Shown piece after piece: positions 48,153-55,962 of a stretch of 64,000 bases of DNA. The DNA is taken from NCBI GenBank assembly GCA_038852315.1, contig JAWCKF010000002.1, positions 62,001 to 126,000 on the forward strand, read 5' to 3'. Made by a program: the position numbers and the translations under genes. Source of the DNA: COMBO-56-21 sp038852315 (lineage in GTDB: Archaea; Thermoplasmatota; Thermoplasmata; UBA10834). The notes under the pieces were generated by a model that was not told the origin of the DNA, made no database searches, and saw only the letters and a list, made by a program, of their open reading frames with translations. How positions within the stretch are numbered: the first letter of the stretch is position 1; each line of letters opens with the position of its first letter.

Positions 48153-49967
48153 ATGGCCCCGACGGTGCCGCCAGAGGCATCCCAAGAGATCGAGTTCGTC
48201 AGAAGCCTCGTGGCGAGGCATTTTCCAGTGTACGACGTGCGAGTGAACTACGACGTGGTTCAGTTCTTCTGCAGGGTCGACCCTGCCACCCTGGAGGAGT
48301 CCTTCGAGAACCTGCGCCAAGAGATGGCTGAGCACAACTACATACCCATGATCACCTACGACAAGGGTGAGCACATAGTCCAGGTCGCCCGGAAGCCGCA
48401 AGCGAGATACAGGAGCATATATGTCAACATTGGCTTTCTGATTGTGACATTCCTCACGATGCTCTTTGCGGGCGTCCTCGACTGGGTGTCGTATTCAAGT
48501 ACGCCACCAGGTGAGACTTGGTCTCCTCACAGCATCATGATGGGCGTGCTCACGTTCACTCTGCCCCTTATGGCGATTCTCTCAGTGCACGAGCTGGCAC
48601 ATTACTTCATGGCCCGTAGGAGGAAAGTCGCTGCGTCTCTGCCTTTCTTCATCCCGTCCTTTCCTCCGCTCGGCACATTCGGGGCTTTCATATCGCTCCG
48701 GGATCCCATACCCAACAAGAAGGCCCTGATGGAGATAGGCGCCGCCGGACCTCTCGCTGGACTCGCGCTCGCGATACCCATCGGGATATATGGGCTGATA
48801 CTCACAAATGAGGGTGCGATGCCGCCGCCTGTGAACCAGGCCGGCAACGTCGTGGGGATATCCTTCCCACTGCTATACTCCTGGTTAGAGCGGTTCTTCC
48901 CGATAACGGGCGACTACCTGCTTCACCCTACGGCCTTCGCAGCTTGGGTCGGCATACTCGTCACGGGCCTGAACCTGTTGCCAGTGGGCCAGTTGGACGG
49001 GGGGCACATAGCGCGCGCGCTTCTGGGGGAGAAATCTAAGTACCTAAGTTGGGCCACAGTGGCGGCGTTGGTTGCCATGAGCTTTCTGTACTTCGGATGG
49101 ATCATCTTCGCGATACTCGTGCTCTTCCTTGGGACGAGGCATCCCCCGACGCTGAACGATATCTCACACATCGGACGTTCGCGGACGGCCGTGGGCGTGT
49201 TGGCGTTCGTCGTGCTTCTCCTGACATTCGTGCCTCAGCCGATGGTGACCATCGCTGCCGACTACTCGTTCGACGTCGAGCCCCAGGGGGAGACCGATGT
49301 GACGATACTCCCTGGCGGCTCATACACGCTCGGGCTGGTCGTGACGAACACGGGGAACGCATACAACGAGATACTCATCGCGGGCGCGGACGTTCCCACC
49401 GGCTGGGAGGTCAGCTTCGTAGAAGCTCACAGCAACGCATCGAGGAGCGGGGCCTCGCTCCTGCTCCACTTGAACTCGAGCGAGAGCGCAGTACTGAACG
49501 CGTCTGTGATCGCGTCGCCTTTGGAGGTATCTGGAGAGACGAGGAGCGTGGTGATCAGGGCTACCTCGACGAACTCAAGCGAGTCTCACGATGTCCGCTT
49601 GAACTTCACTGTCGAGACGCCTTCCCTCGTATACTGGCTCGTGGATTCGTCTGTCTCGATCCCGCGTGGGTTCTCGGCAAACATAACGGTCCAGCTGAAC
49701 AACTCAGAGGGGCGGAACCTCAGCGTCACACTCAGGACGAACGAAACGCGCCCTAGCAACGTCGATTACCTACTGTGGACGGACTGGACCGACGGTGCGA
49801 TGTACCCCGAGGTCAACCTGACGGTGCCTGCGGGCGGCTCCGCCACGTTCGTGGTGTTCGTGATGGTGGGTCCCCTGGCTTCGCCAGGGGCTGCTTCAGT
49901 AAGCGTTGACGTGCACATCGACGAGGCGGTCGTGCTCAGGGTGCCTGTCACGTTCTGGATCGCCTAG
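48153..49967 (+). CDS. site-2-type (M50) membrane protease fused to an extracytoplasmic domain
   Basis: 604 residues. Residues 90-365 form a membrane metalloprotease with HELAHY (His146, Glu147, His150) and LNLLPVGQLDGGHIARA (Asp282), the zinc site of site-2 proteases; the FIPSFPPLGTFGAFISLRDP stretch is the archaeal/plant EGY-like subtype. About 85 soluble residues precede it. After the last helix come roughly 230 residues outside the membrane, with two beta-sandwich units (GGSYTLGLVVTNTGNAYNE, PRGFSANITVQLNNSEG) similar to NEW3/alpha-galactosidase-associated domains and many sequons. The fusion is unusual; the outer part may recruit substrates. Its end overlaps the convergent trmG10 by 4 nt. 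Confidence 0.85.
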   Translation: MAPTVPPEASQEIEFVRSLVARHFPVYDVRVNYDVVQFFCRVDPATLEESFENLRQEMAEHNYIPMITYDKGEHIVQVARKPQARYRSIYVNIGFLIVTFLTMLFAGVLDWVSYSSTPPGETWSPHSIMMGVLTFTLPLMAILSVHELAHYFMARRRKVAASLPFFIPSFPPLGTFGAFISLRDPIPNKKALMEIGAAGPLAGLALAIPIGIYGLILTNEGAMPPPVNQAGNVVGISFPLLYSWLERFFPITGDYLLHPTAFAAWVGILVTGLNLLPVGQLDGGHIARALLGEKSKYLSWATVAALVAMSFLYFGWIIFAILVLFLGTRHPPTLNDISHIGRSRTAVGVLAFVVLLLTFVPQPMVTIAADYSFDVEPQGETDVTILPGGSYTLGLVVTNTGNAYNEILIAGADVPTGWEVSFVEAHSNASRSGASLLLHLNSSESAVLNASVIASPLEVSGETRSVVIRATSTNSSESHDVRLNFTVETPSLVYWLVDSSVSIPRGFSANITVQLNNSEGRNLSVTLRTNETRPSNVDYLLWTDWTDGAMYPEVNLTVPAGGSATFVVFVMVGPLASPGAASVSVDVHIDEAVVLRVPVTFWIA

Positions 49968-50947
49968 CCGCGTTTCAGTGCGCAGAAGTGCCTCGTGAGT
50001 GAGCCGTGGACGTAGAGCGGATGTGTCTCAATTACGACGAAGTCGTCTGCGGCATCGAGCAGCGACTTCCTCGGAACTACTAGCCCGACGTATGCCCCCT
50101 TCTCGAGCACCTGTGCGAAGGCGGAGAAGGCCCTCGCATAGAGCTTTGGGAGGCTCTCCCCCTTAGTGCTAGCCGATCTTCCGTAGGGAGGGTCCGTAGC
50201 TATGCTGTCCACGCTGCCCACGACCTCGGGTACTCTGCCAACGTCGCTCACGAGCAGCTCTGACCTGAGGCCGAGATGGTGCAAGTTCTTCCTGGCACCC
50301 TCGATCATCTCCTCCGATATGTCACTCCCCACAGGCACCGCTCCCACGAGCGCTGCCTCGGCGAGCACGGCACCGGTGCCGCAGAACGGGTCGAGCATTC
50401 GACCGCCGGGAGCGGCCCTCGACAGGTTGACTAGCGCGCGGGCATACTTGGGATGGAGTGACGCAGGGTAGGTGAAAGGCATGTACCTGTTCTTGCGTCT
50501 CTCGAAGGATGACCTGTCGACCGTGCCGATCACCCGCCCTATGTGAACACACCTCGAGAACACGATTCGTATGTCCGTCTTCGGATGCCTAAGGTCGACT
50601 CCCTTGCCTCTGCCGATGACGCCTCCCACGACCCTCGTGGCCTCGGCAAGGTCCGGTGATATTGTGCCGACCTTGGTCGCCCTTACCCTTATGGGACCCT
50701 CAACGTCGATGCCAGAGGCATGTGCGCCAAGCTCGTCTGGCGGGCATGAGCCGAGCCACTCGCTCACATAGTGGCACAATCCGACACGTGCGGCGAGCCG
50801 CAGGGCGTCCGCACGCGTCTCGATTATCAACACCCCTGGCTCGTGCCTGAGGACCCTGGCCCTGTGGCCGAGCGCCTCGCACGCTGCGAGGGCGTCCGCC
50901 CTTGCCAAGGGCTCGCACTCCATTGAGAGCTCAAGCAGGAGCTTCAC
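49964..50947 (-). CDS. trmG10: tRNA (guanine(10)-N2) methyltransferase TrmG10-like
   Basis: 327 residues: N-terminal THUMP-type region (about 50-140) and a C-terminal Rossmann methyltransferase with DPFCGTGAVLAEA (SAM site) and ATDPPYGRSAS (catalytic DPPY). This layout matches archaeal TrmG10, which makes m2G10/m22G10 in tRNA. Start is GTG at 50947. The related RlmL-type rRNA enzymes are larger, which favours the tRNA assignment. Confidence 0.87.
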   Translation of the reverse strand: MKLLLELSMECEPLARADALAACEALGHRARVLRHEPGVLIIETRADALRLAARVGLCHYVSEWLGSCPPDELGAHASGIDVEGPIRVRATKVGTISPDLAEATRVVGGVIGRGKGVDLRHPKTDIRIVFSRCVHIGRVIGTVDRSSFERRKNRYMPFTYPASLHPKYARALVNLSRAAPGGRMLDPFCGTGAVLAEAALVGAVPVGSDISEEMIEGARKNLHHLGLRSELLVSDVGRVPEVVGSVDSIATDPPYGRSASTKGESLPKLYARAFSAFAQVLEKGAYVGLVVPRKSLLDAADDFVVIETHPLYVHGSLTRHFCALKRG

Positions 50948-50986
50948 GTCAGGACTGAGCTACCGGGAGCACCATTAACCCTTCGC

Positions 50987-51928
50987 TCAGTCACCTATGC
51001 CAGACTCGGATACCTCGAACACGGCCTCAGCCTCGGGTAGGTTCGGGGAATCTATCAGTCGGGCGATCCTCTTCCCACCCTTGCTCTTCCGCAAATAGAC
51101 TCTGAAGGTGGCGGTGTGGCCCACTATATGACCCCCGATGGGGCGCGTCGGATCTCCAAAGAAGGCGTCCGGCTTGGCCGCCACCTGATTGGTCACAGCA
51201 ATCACCGCGTTGTGGACGTCGCCGAACCTCAGGAGGTCGTGCATGTGCTTGTTGAGCGTCTGTTGCCTCTCCGCCAACGCACCTCTGCCGATATACTCCG
51301 CCCTGAAGTGCGCGGTCAGAGAATCGACGACCATGAGCCTTACGGGAAACTCTTTGGCCATCTCGAAAGCTTTGTCCACCAGAAGCATCTGATGATGGCT
51401 GTTGAACGCCCGTGCAACGTGTATCTTCTTGAGCACCTCGTCGGGGTCCAGACCTTTGCCCTCAGCCATCTGGGTTATCCTCTCCGGCCTGAAAGTCTGC
51501 TCGGTGTCTATCATGACAGTGTGGCCGTCGAGTCCGCCCTCGCTCACCGGCATCGTGGCGTTGACAGCAAGTTGGTGGCAAAGCTGCGTCTTGCCCGATC
51601 CGAACTCCCCGAAGAACTCCACGATCGCGCGCGTCTCGAACCCCCCGCCCATGAGCTCGTCCAAAGCCTTCGAGCCAGATGTGAGCTTCGCGATGCTCTT
51701 CCTGCGTTCAAGTATCACGTCGCCCGTCTCGAACCCGCCCACATCGGCGGCCTTCTTGGCAGCCGCTATTATCTTCGCCGCTGTCGCCTCTCCTATCTCA
51801 GCCACTTCGGCCAGGTTCCTCGGGGAGTCGACGGCTATCATCATGAGATCTGTGTACCCAGCCTCCTTGAGCTTCTCGAGTATCGCGGGACCCACGCCCG
51901 GGAGCTTCTCAATCTCCTCCTCGGACAT
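50987..51928 (-). CDS. radA: RadA recombinase
   Basis: Archaeal Rad51/RecA homologue for strand exchange, 313 residues. N-terminal helix-hairpin-helix (PGVGPAILEKLKEAGY, residues 10-25), Walker A GEFGSGKTQ (107-115), LMVVDSLTAHFRAEY (Walker B), RQQTLNKHMHDLLRF and TNQVAAKPDAFFGDP (L2 loop), GHTATFRVYLRKSKGGKR. No intein. Slightly shorter than the usual 320-350 residues, and probably monocistronic with a TATA box near 51970. Confidence 0.97.
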   Translation of the reverse strand: MSEEEIEKLPGVGPAILEKLKEAGYTDLMMIAVDSPRNLAEVAEIGEATAAKIIAAAKKAADVGGFETGDVILERRKSIAKLTSGSKALDELMGGGFETRAIVEFFGEFGSGKTQLCHQLAVNATMPVSEGGLDGHTVMIDTEQTFRPERITQMAEGKGLDPDEVLKKIHVARAFNSHHQMLLVDKAFEMAKEFPVRLMVVDSLTAHFRAEYIGRGALAERQQTLNKHMHDLLRFGDVHNAVIAVTNQVAAKPDAFFGDPTRPIGGHIVGHTATFRVYLRKSKGGKRIARLIDSPNLPEAEAVFEVSESGIGD

Positions 51929-51965
51929 CGCGCATCACACCTGCACAGTTCCAAACCCCCAGACA

Positions 51966-51975
51966 GGATATAATG
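51966..51975 (-). promoter_or_regulatory. TATA box for radA
   Basis: CATTATATCC on the minus strand, centred about 42 nt before the ATG at 51928; leader of roughly 15 nt. Confidence 0.55.
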
Positions 51976-52055
51976 CTATTGACTAGAGGTATCCGAAAGT
52001 GTCCGACGGTCGGGCGTAGGAATGGCATCTGGACTTGCCTGGACCGCGACCAAAA

Positions 52056-52065
52056 GGTATTAAAC
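52056..52065 (+). promoter_or_regulatory. TATA box for the basic-tail membrane protein
   Basis: GGTATTAAAC, centred 30 nt before the ATG at 52091; leaderless transcript expected. Confidence 0.5.
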
Positions 52066-52090
52066 GGAGCTGGGCCTTCGCTGCACCGTC

Positions 52091-52864
52091 ATGGCGAAGA
52101 AGAGGAAGAAGGAGAAGAAGGAGGAGGAGTACGAGTTCACCCCTCCTGACTTCGACGAGAAAGAGTTCCTGATGAAGGAGCTCAAGGACACCAAGGTCGC
52201 CCTTGCGACTGTCGGCTTCGCCATCCTTGCAGGCGCGATTGCAGGGGTGATATCGATGGTGAGCCGCGCCCTTGTCGGAGCGGCCTTCCTGGTCGCGATA
52301 GCAGGTATCTTCTCTCTGAGATACTACTACAAGCTTCTCAAGATAGACATCACAGCGTTCACGAAAAAGAATTGGGTCGGCAACGTGGCGACCTACTTCT
52401 TCACTTTCCTCGCGATATGGGTGCTCCTTCTGAACGCCCCGTTCTCCGACCTCGCCGACCCCTCGATAGATTCCATCGAGATATTCGTGCACGACGTCAA
52501 CGCCGACTCTTGGCAGGCGATCGAGTACAAGAGGATCGAAGCGCTGGGCGGGTTCGTCTGGGTGTTCAAGGGCACTAACAACTCTGTGACGCCCACGAAC
52601 ACCCCCATACATGCCAGCAACGGCTACATCGTCAACATAACTGCCCGCGTCACAGACAACGGCAAGCTCAGCTACGCCGAGATAGCGGTTGGAGCCGAGG
52701 TCTATGCGAGAATGACCGCTTCCAGCGACCACAGGTATCAGCACGTCATAAACGGCAGCGCACTGAATGCATCGACGGGCCTTACATTCACGATAAGGGC
52801 TGTCGACGACCATGGGAACGAGAACACGTTCACGCCGGTGAGGCCCGTCCCCGTCCTCCCGTGA
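52091..52864 (+). CDS. membrane protein with Lys/Glu-rich N-terminus and outer beta domain
   Basis: 257 residues, no family recognised. Starts with a highly charged tail (KKRKKEKKEEEYEF), has two close membrane helices at about 36-55 and 57-75 and a third at about 95-115 (NVATYFFTFLAIWVLLLNAP), then about 140 residues outside with an Ig-like sandwich (SIDSIEIFVHDVNAD, GYIVNITARVTDNGKLSYAEI by parts) and several sequons. Promoter and reading frame look good. Single gene between radA and cca. Confidence 0.72.
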   Translation: MAKKRKKEKKEEEYEFTPPDFDEKEFLMKELKDTKVALATVGFAILAGAIAGVISMVSRALVGAAFLVAIAGIFSLRYYYKLLKIDITAFTKKNWVGNVATYFFTFLAIWVLLLNAPFSDLADPSIDSIEIFVHDVNADSWQAIEYKRIEALGGFVWVFKGTNNSVTPTNTPIHASNGYIVNITARVTDNGKLSYAEIAVGAEVYARMTASSDHRYQHVINGSALNASTGLTFTIRAVDDHGNENTFTPVRPVPVLP

Positions 52865-52869
52865 GAGCC

Positions 52870-54201
52870 CTAACGCTCCCAGGGCATGCGCTCATCGAAG
52901 TGCCTCGTCAGCGCCCCCAGATGCTTCTCTGCCAGGAGCTGCTCCCCACTCTCTATCTCGAACCCTCCCTGGGCCTTGACGTCCTTGCCCAAGGGTATGT
53001 CCTTCAGCTTCGCGCTGAGGAGGGCGTCGGCGCGGTCGTAGTCCCTCTCGACCATCACGTACCACCTTCCAGACTCGATGTATGGCTTCGAGGCTCCGAG
53101 CGAGTTCCACTTCGCAAGGAACTCGTTCACGTTCTCCGAGTTCACGGGCGGACCACGGTGCTTTCTCTGCCTTGGGAGAGTCATGCTCGTCAGCTCTATC
53201 AGCAGGTGTGTCTCGGAATCGACATGGATGGTTGTCTTCTCGACCTCGAAGTCGGCGTGCTCGAGCAACGAGGTCATGCTAGCCAGGGACTTCCTGAGCT
53301 GGGGGTAGAGGACGTCGTCGATGAGGTCCAGCTTTGGGAACACCACTGAGACGATGTTCCTCAGCCTCTCTCCCGCCACCTCCCTTATCTTCTCGGGCGG
53401 CCACGGACGTCTTTCTTCCGGGAAGAAGAACTTCAATGAGGGCGTCCGGATGTACTCCCTCGAGGCCATAACGAACCTCAACAGAGTCTCCAAAGACACG
53501 GCTGAGGCGACGTTTCGCGAGGGGTCCACGGGGTCCACGAATGTGAGCGGGTCGTCGAACTCTTTCCCCTCATATCCTGGCAACGCCAGTACCTCTCCCG
53601 ACTTCCATTGTCGCGCGGCATCCAAGACTGCCTTGAAAGTCCCGAAGCGCATGACCAGAAGTTCACACAGGTACCCGGAGAAACCCTGGACCTTCGCCTC
53701 GGCGCCATAGCATTCGATGCCTTTCATGAAGCGCTTGAGCAGCCTGACCTCGTCGGCCTGCGACTTCTTCAGGTTCTTCCTCACGAATTCAGTGTGGAAA
53801 GGCGTGCGGTCGACTGCGCTCATCTTGTGCTTCGTGTCCCTTATCCTGTAGCAAGGGACGAGGTCAACCTGGAAACCCTTGAACAGACCCCTTACATATG
53901 GGTGCTGGGCGTAGTGTTCGCGCCCGTCGATCACGGCGCGGCCGATCTCGAGCCCCTTGGTCTTCAGCACCTCAATGGGCGTGCTCTCGGCGAAAAGCAT
54001 GAACATGTCGATGTCAGGGTCTTTCAGGTGGGTGCCCTTGGCAACGGATCCCACGAGCATGGGCTCGACGTGCACTTCTGCCCTGCGAGCGGCGTCGACC
54101 ACCCTCTTCGACAGCTCCTCGACAACAGCAGCCACCTTCCTCTCCTGCGAAGGCGTCGGCTTTATGGCCTTCAGCACCTCGGATTCGATGCTCATATCCA
54201 T
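52870..54201 (-). CDS. cca: CCA-adding enzyme (class I, archaeal)
   Basis: Adds CCA to tRNA 3' ends without template, 443 residues, normal length. Seen: GSVAKGTHLKDPDIDMFMLF (GS plus the catalytic Asp63/Asp65), RTPFHTEFVRKNLK, FSGYLCELLVMRFGTF (neck/body) and a C-terminal tail domain with GRWYVMVERDYDRADALL. The tRNA-Leu gene in this window lacks encoded CCA, consistent with need for this enzyme. A TATA box 27 nt upstream supports the ATG at 54201. Confidence 0.96.
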   Translation of the reverse strand: MDMSIESEVLKAIKPTPSQERKVAAVVEELSKRVVDAARRAEVHVEPMLVGSVAKGTHLKDPDIDMFMLFAESTPIEVLKTKGLEIGRAVIDGREHYAQHPYVRGLFKGFQVDLVPCYRIRDTKHKMSAVDRTPFHTEFVRKNLKKSQADEVRLLKRFMKGIECYGAEAKVQGFSGYLCELLVMRFGTFKAVLDAARQWKSGEVLALPGYEGKEFDDPLTFVDPVDPSRNVASAVSLETLLRFVMASREYIRTPSLKFFFPEERRPWPPEKIREVAGERLRNIVSVVFPKLDLIDDVLYPQLRKSLASMTSLLEHADFEVEKTTIHVDSETHLLIELTSMTLPRQRKHRGPPVNSENVNEFLAKWNSLGASKPYIESGRWYVMVERDYDRADALLSAKLKDIPLGKDVKAQGGFEIESGEQLLAEKHLGALTRHFDERMPWER

Positions 54202-54222
54202 GCGGCATGATGCCCTGGGAGG

Positions 54223-54232
54223 CTATTAATAG
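54223..54232 (-). promoter_or_regulatory. TATA box for cca
   Basis: CTATTAATAG, itself palindromic, centred 27 nt before the ATG. The rest of 54202-54436 (235 nt) shows no gene; it has a GC palindrome described separately. Confidence 0.55.
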
Positions 54233-54395
54233 AATCGTGCAAGGGGCCGGAGAAAAGGTGTCGTCGAGGCTGGTGTGGTGGGGATTGTTAAAATCTTCAC
54301 ATTGCTTAGGAGGAAAGTTGAGCCACCAACCTCCCGACACCGGTTATCACCTATCATCAGGTTGTATAAGAGCGTTTGCGTTGTACCATCCAGAG

Positions 54396-54411
54396 GGCGC
54401 GCCGGCGCGCC
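54396..54411. repeat. 16-bp GC-only palindrome
   Basis: GGCGCGCCGGCGCGCC, a perfect palindrome in otherwise AT-richer spacer DNA, 26 nt beyond the stop of the gene ending at 54437. Could form a very stable hairpin. Confidence 0.5.
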
Positions 54412-54436
54412 GAAAAACGGACGTCTGGTACGAGAT

Positions 54437-54793
54437 TTATAAGCCATCTCTTATGCTGCTCGAGAGGTAGTTCGTCATGAAGATTTCATTCTCCATGTGG
54501 GCTATCTGAGCCATGTCGCCTTCCGACACGCTGACCAGCTCAGTCCTGGGGCCTCCCACCCATAACACCACCAATATCTTCTCGTCCGAATTTAATTCGG
54601 CGAATCCGAAATCAGATGACGGTGTCCATGTCTTCCGCGAGAGCCTCATCTCACACGCCTCCGCGAGGGTCTTGAGGAGCGTTTCAAGCTCGGTAGGGGC
54701 ATGTTCCGTTCTAACTATCGCAACCGACACGCGATGTTGCTGCACATGGTCCCTTATCGCTTCCACATCGCGCGAGCTGAGGATCGATGCCAT
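54437..54793 (-). CDS. hypothetical protein (118 aa)
   Basis: Unrecognised. From the ATG at 54793 it reads as a soluble alpha/beta protein: MASILSSRDVEAIRDHVQQH, VSVAIVRTEHAPTELETLL, then EKILVVLWVGGPRTELVSVSEGDM and a Met-rich end. The frame stays open to a GTG at 54859; the TATA-like AAGCATTATCC near 54833 favours the shorter form. AT content in its spacer is higher than in neighbours. Coding status moderate. Confidence 0.55.
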   Translation of the reverse strand: MASILSSRDVEAIRDHVQQHRVSVAIVRTEHAPTELETLLKTLAEACEMRLSRKTWTPSSDFGFAELNSDEKILVVLWVGGPRTELVSVSEGDMAQIAHMENEIFMTNYLSSSIRDGL

Positions 54794-54953
54794 GATTCCG
54801 ATGGCCGAAGTGCGAGACTCTCGGATAATGCTTGCGAATGACGTGGCTCGTCTTAGCACGTCCTATGACCGAGAACCGTGCGCTCGGCTGACCTCAACCA
54901 CTTTATATCCCGCACGACGATTCCCTGAGCAGGTACGTCGGGGATGGGGCGAA

Positions 54954-55112
54954 ATGTGTTCTGAGAAGGATTGCGTGATATTCCGGGGCATGATAGTCGC
55001 TTGCGATAGCTGCGAGAAGATGTCAAGGACAGACATGAGAGATGTTGGCCAGAGCGAGCCAAGTTCAGGACGCGCTGCGCAGTTGATCAGGCCTTCTCCG
55101 GAGACTGTCTGA
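54954..55112 (+). CDS. possible small Cys-containing protein (52 aa)
   Basis: A short frame starting MCSEKDCVIFRGMIVACDSC, with Cys 2, 7, 17 and 20 that could bind a metal. A good TATA box (ACTTTATATCC near 54904) and a purine-rich GGGGATGGGGCGAA precede the ATG. It overlaps the last 26 nt of the convergent MBL gene. The second half is low in features. Tentative. Confidence 0.35.
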   Translation: MCSEKDCVIFRGMIVACDSCEKMSRTDMRDVGQSEPSSGRAAQLIRPSPETV

Positions 55113-55902
55113 TCCTGTCGCCGACGCTCACCGAGTCCTTCTTCAGCTCGAGGATCATGAAGTCCCTGGCGGCGATGGTCCTCACGCCCGAACGTTCCTC
55201 TATCCACCTCGCCTGCGTCTCAGGGTTCTCCTGTATCACGCGCATGCCGAAGTGGGTGATCACCGCCAGCTCCGGTCTGGTCTTCTCGATGAGATAGCCC
55301 GCGTCTTCTGTGCTCAGATGGTGCGGGATCCTTTGTCCGAGCGGGCGAGTCACACAGGCGATCAAGACGCGCGCGTTCCTATGCGCCTTTATCACCTGCT
55401 CGACAAGCTGGGTGTCTGACACATAGGATATGACCCCCGCACCGGTGGATATCTTGAACCCCACGGAGCTCGTGTCTGAGTGGGCAGAAGGGGTGGCCGA
55501 TATCTCCACCGGCCTGAGGCTGACCTTCGTATAGGGCTGCACGGCCTTCACTACCCTGGGCTGGGAGAGGTGGTACTTCGATATGGCCGGTCCGAACTCG
55601 CCGTTCCCCTCGATGACACTCTGAGACGCTATAAGGACGCCGCGTTTGCGTGAGCCGCCCTCGGTCATCGCCTCTATGAGTATCTCTGCGTCCAGGTAGT
55701 GGTCTGGATGGCAATGTGATATGAGTATGGCGTCCGTCAACAGCGGATCGATCCCTACGGAACGCATGCGCACGAGTGCTCCCGGCCCGGGGTCGATGTG
55801 CATGTTCCTCTCGTCCTCGATGTAGATTCCGCCGGTTGCGCGGGCCTGATAGATCGTGGCGAACCTGCCACCGCCAGTGCCCAGGAAGGTGACCCGAGTC
55901 AT
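55087..55902 (-). CDS. MBL-fold metallohydrolase (RNase Z-like group)
   Basis: 271 residues: MTRVTFLGTGGGRFATIYQ at the start, DPGPGALVRM, ISHCHPDHYLDA (HxHxDH-type zinc motif), SAHSDTSSVGF, YVSDTQL and ITHFGMRV near the end. Resembles archaeal MBL proteins related to RNase Z and phosphodiesterases, but the RNase Z exosite arm is not apparent. Substrate unknown. Shares a central TATA element with the divergent amidohydrolase gene. Confidence 0.82.
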   Translation of the reverse strand: MTRVTFLGTGGGRFATIYQARATGGIYIEDERNMHIDPGPGALVRMRSVGIDPLLTDAILISHCHPDHYLDAEILIEAMTEGGSRKRGVLIASQSVIEGNGEFGPAISKYHLSQPRVVKAVQPYTKVSLRPVEISATPSAHSDTSSVGFKISTGAGVISYVSDTQLVEQVIKAHRNARVLIACVTRPLGQRIPHHLSTEDAGYLIEKTRPELAVITHFGMRVIQENPETQARWIEERSGVRTIAARDFMILELKKDSVSVGDRIRQSPEKA

Positions 55903-55928
55903 GAATGCGAAGCCTTAATGCCTGTACC

Positions 55929-55938
55929 CTTTAATACC
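55929..55938. promoter_or_regulatory. shared bidirectional TATA element
   Basis: CTTTAATACC (GGTATTAAAG on the other strand) lies 30-31 nt from both the ATG at 55902 (minus) and the TTG at 55963 (plus), so one AT core can place both transcription starts at their start codons. Confidence 0.5.
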
Positions 55939-55962
55939 GTTCCGGGCCGGGGGCGTGCGGAC

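Noticed and set aside
51983..52813. 276-codon minus frame opposite the basic-tail membrane protein
   Set aside because: The plus-strand protein has a promoter, membrane helices and sequons; the minus frame has none of these.
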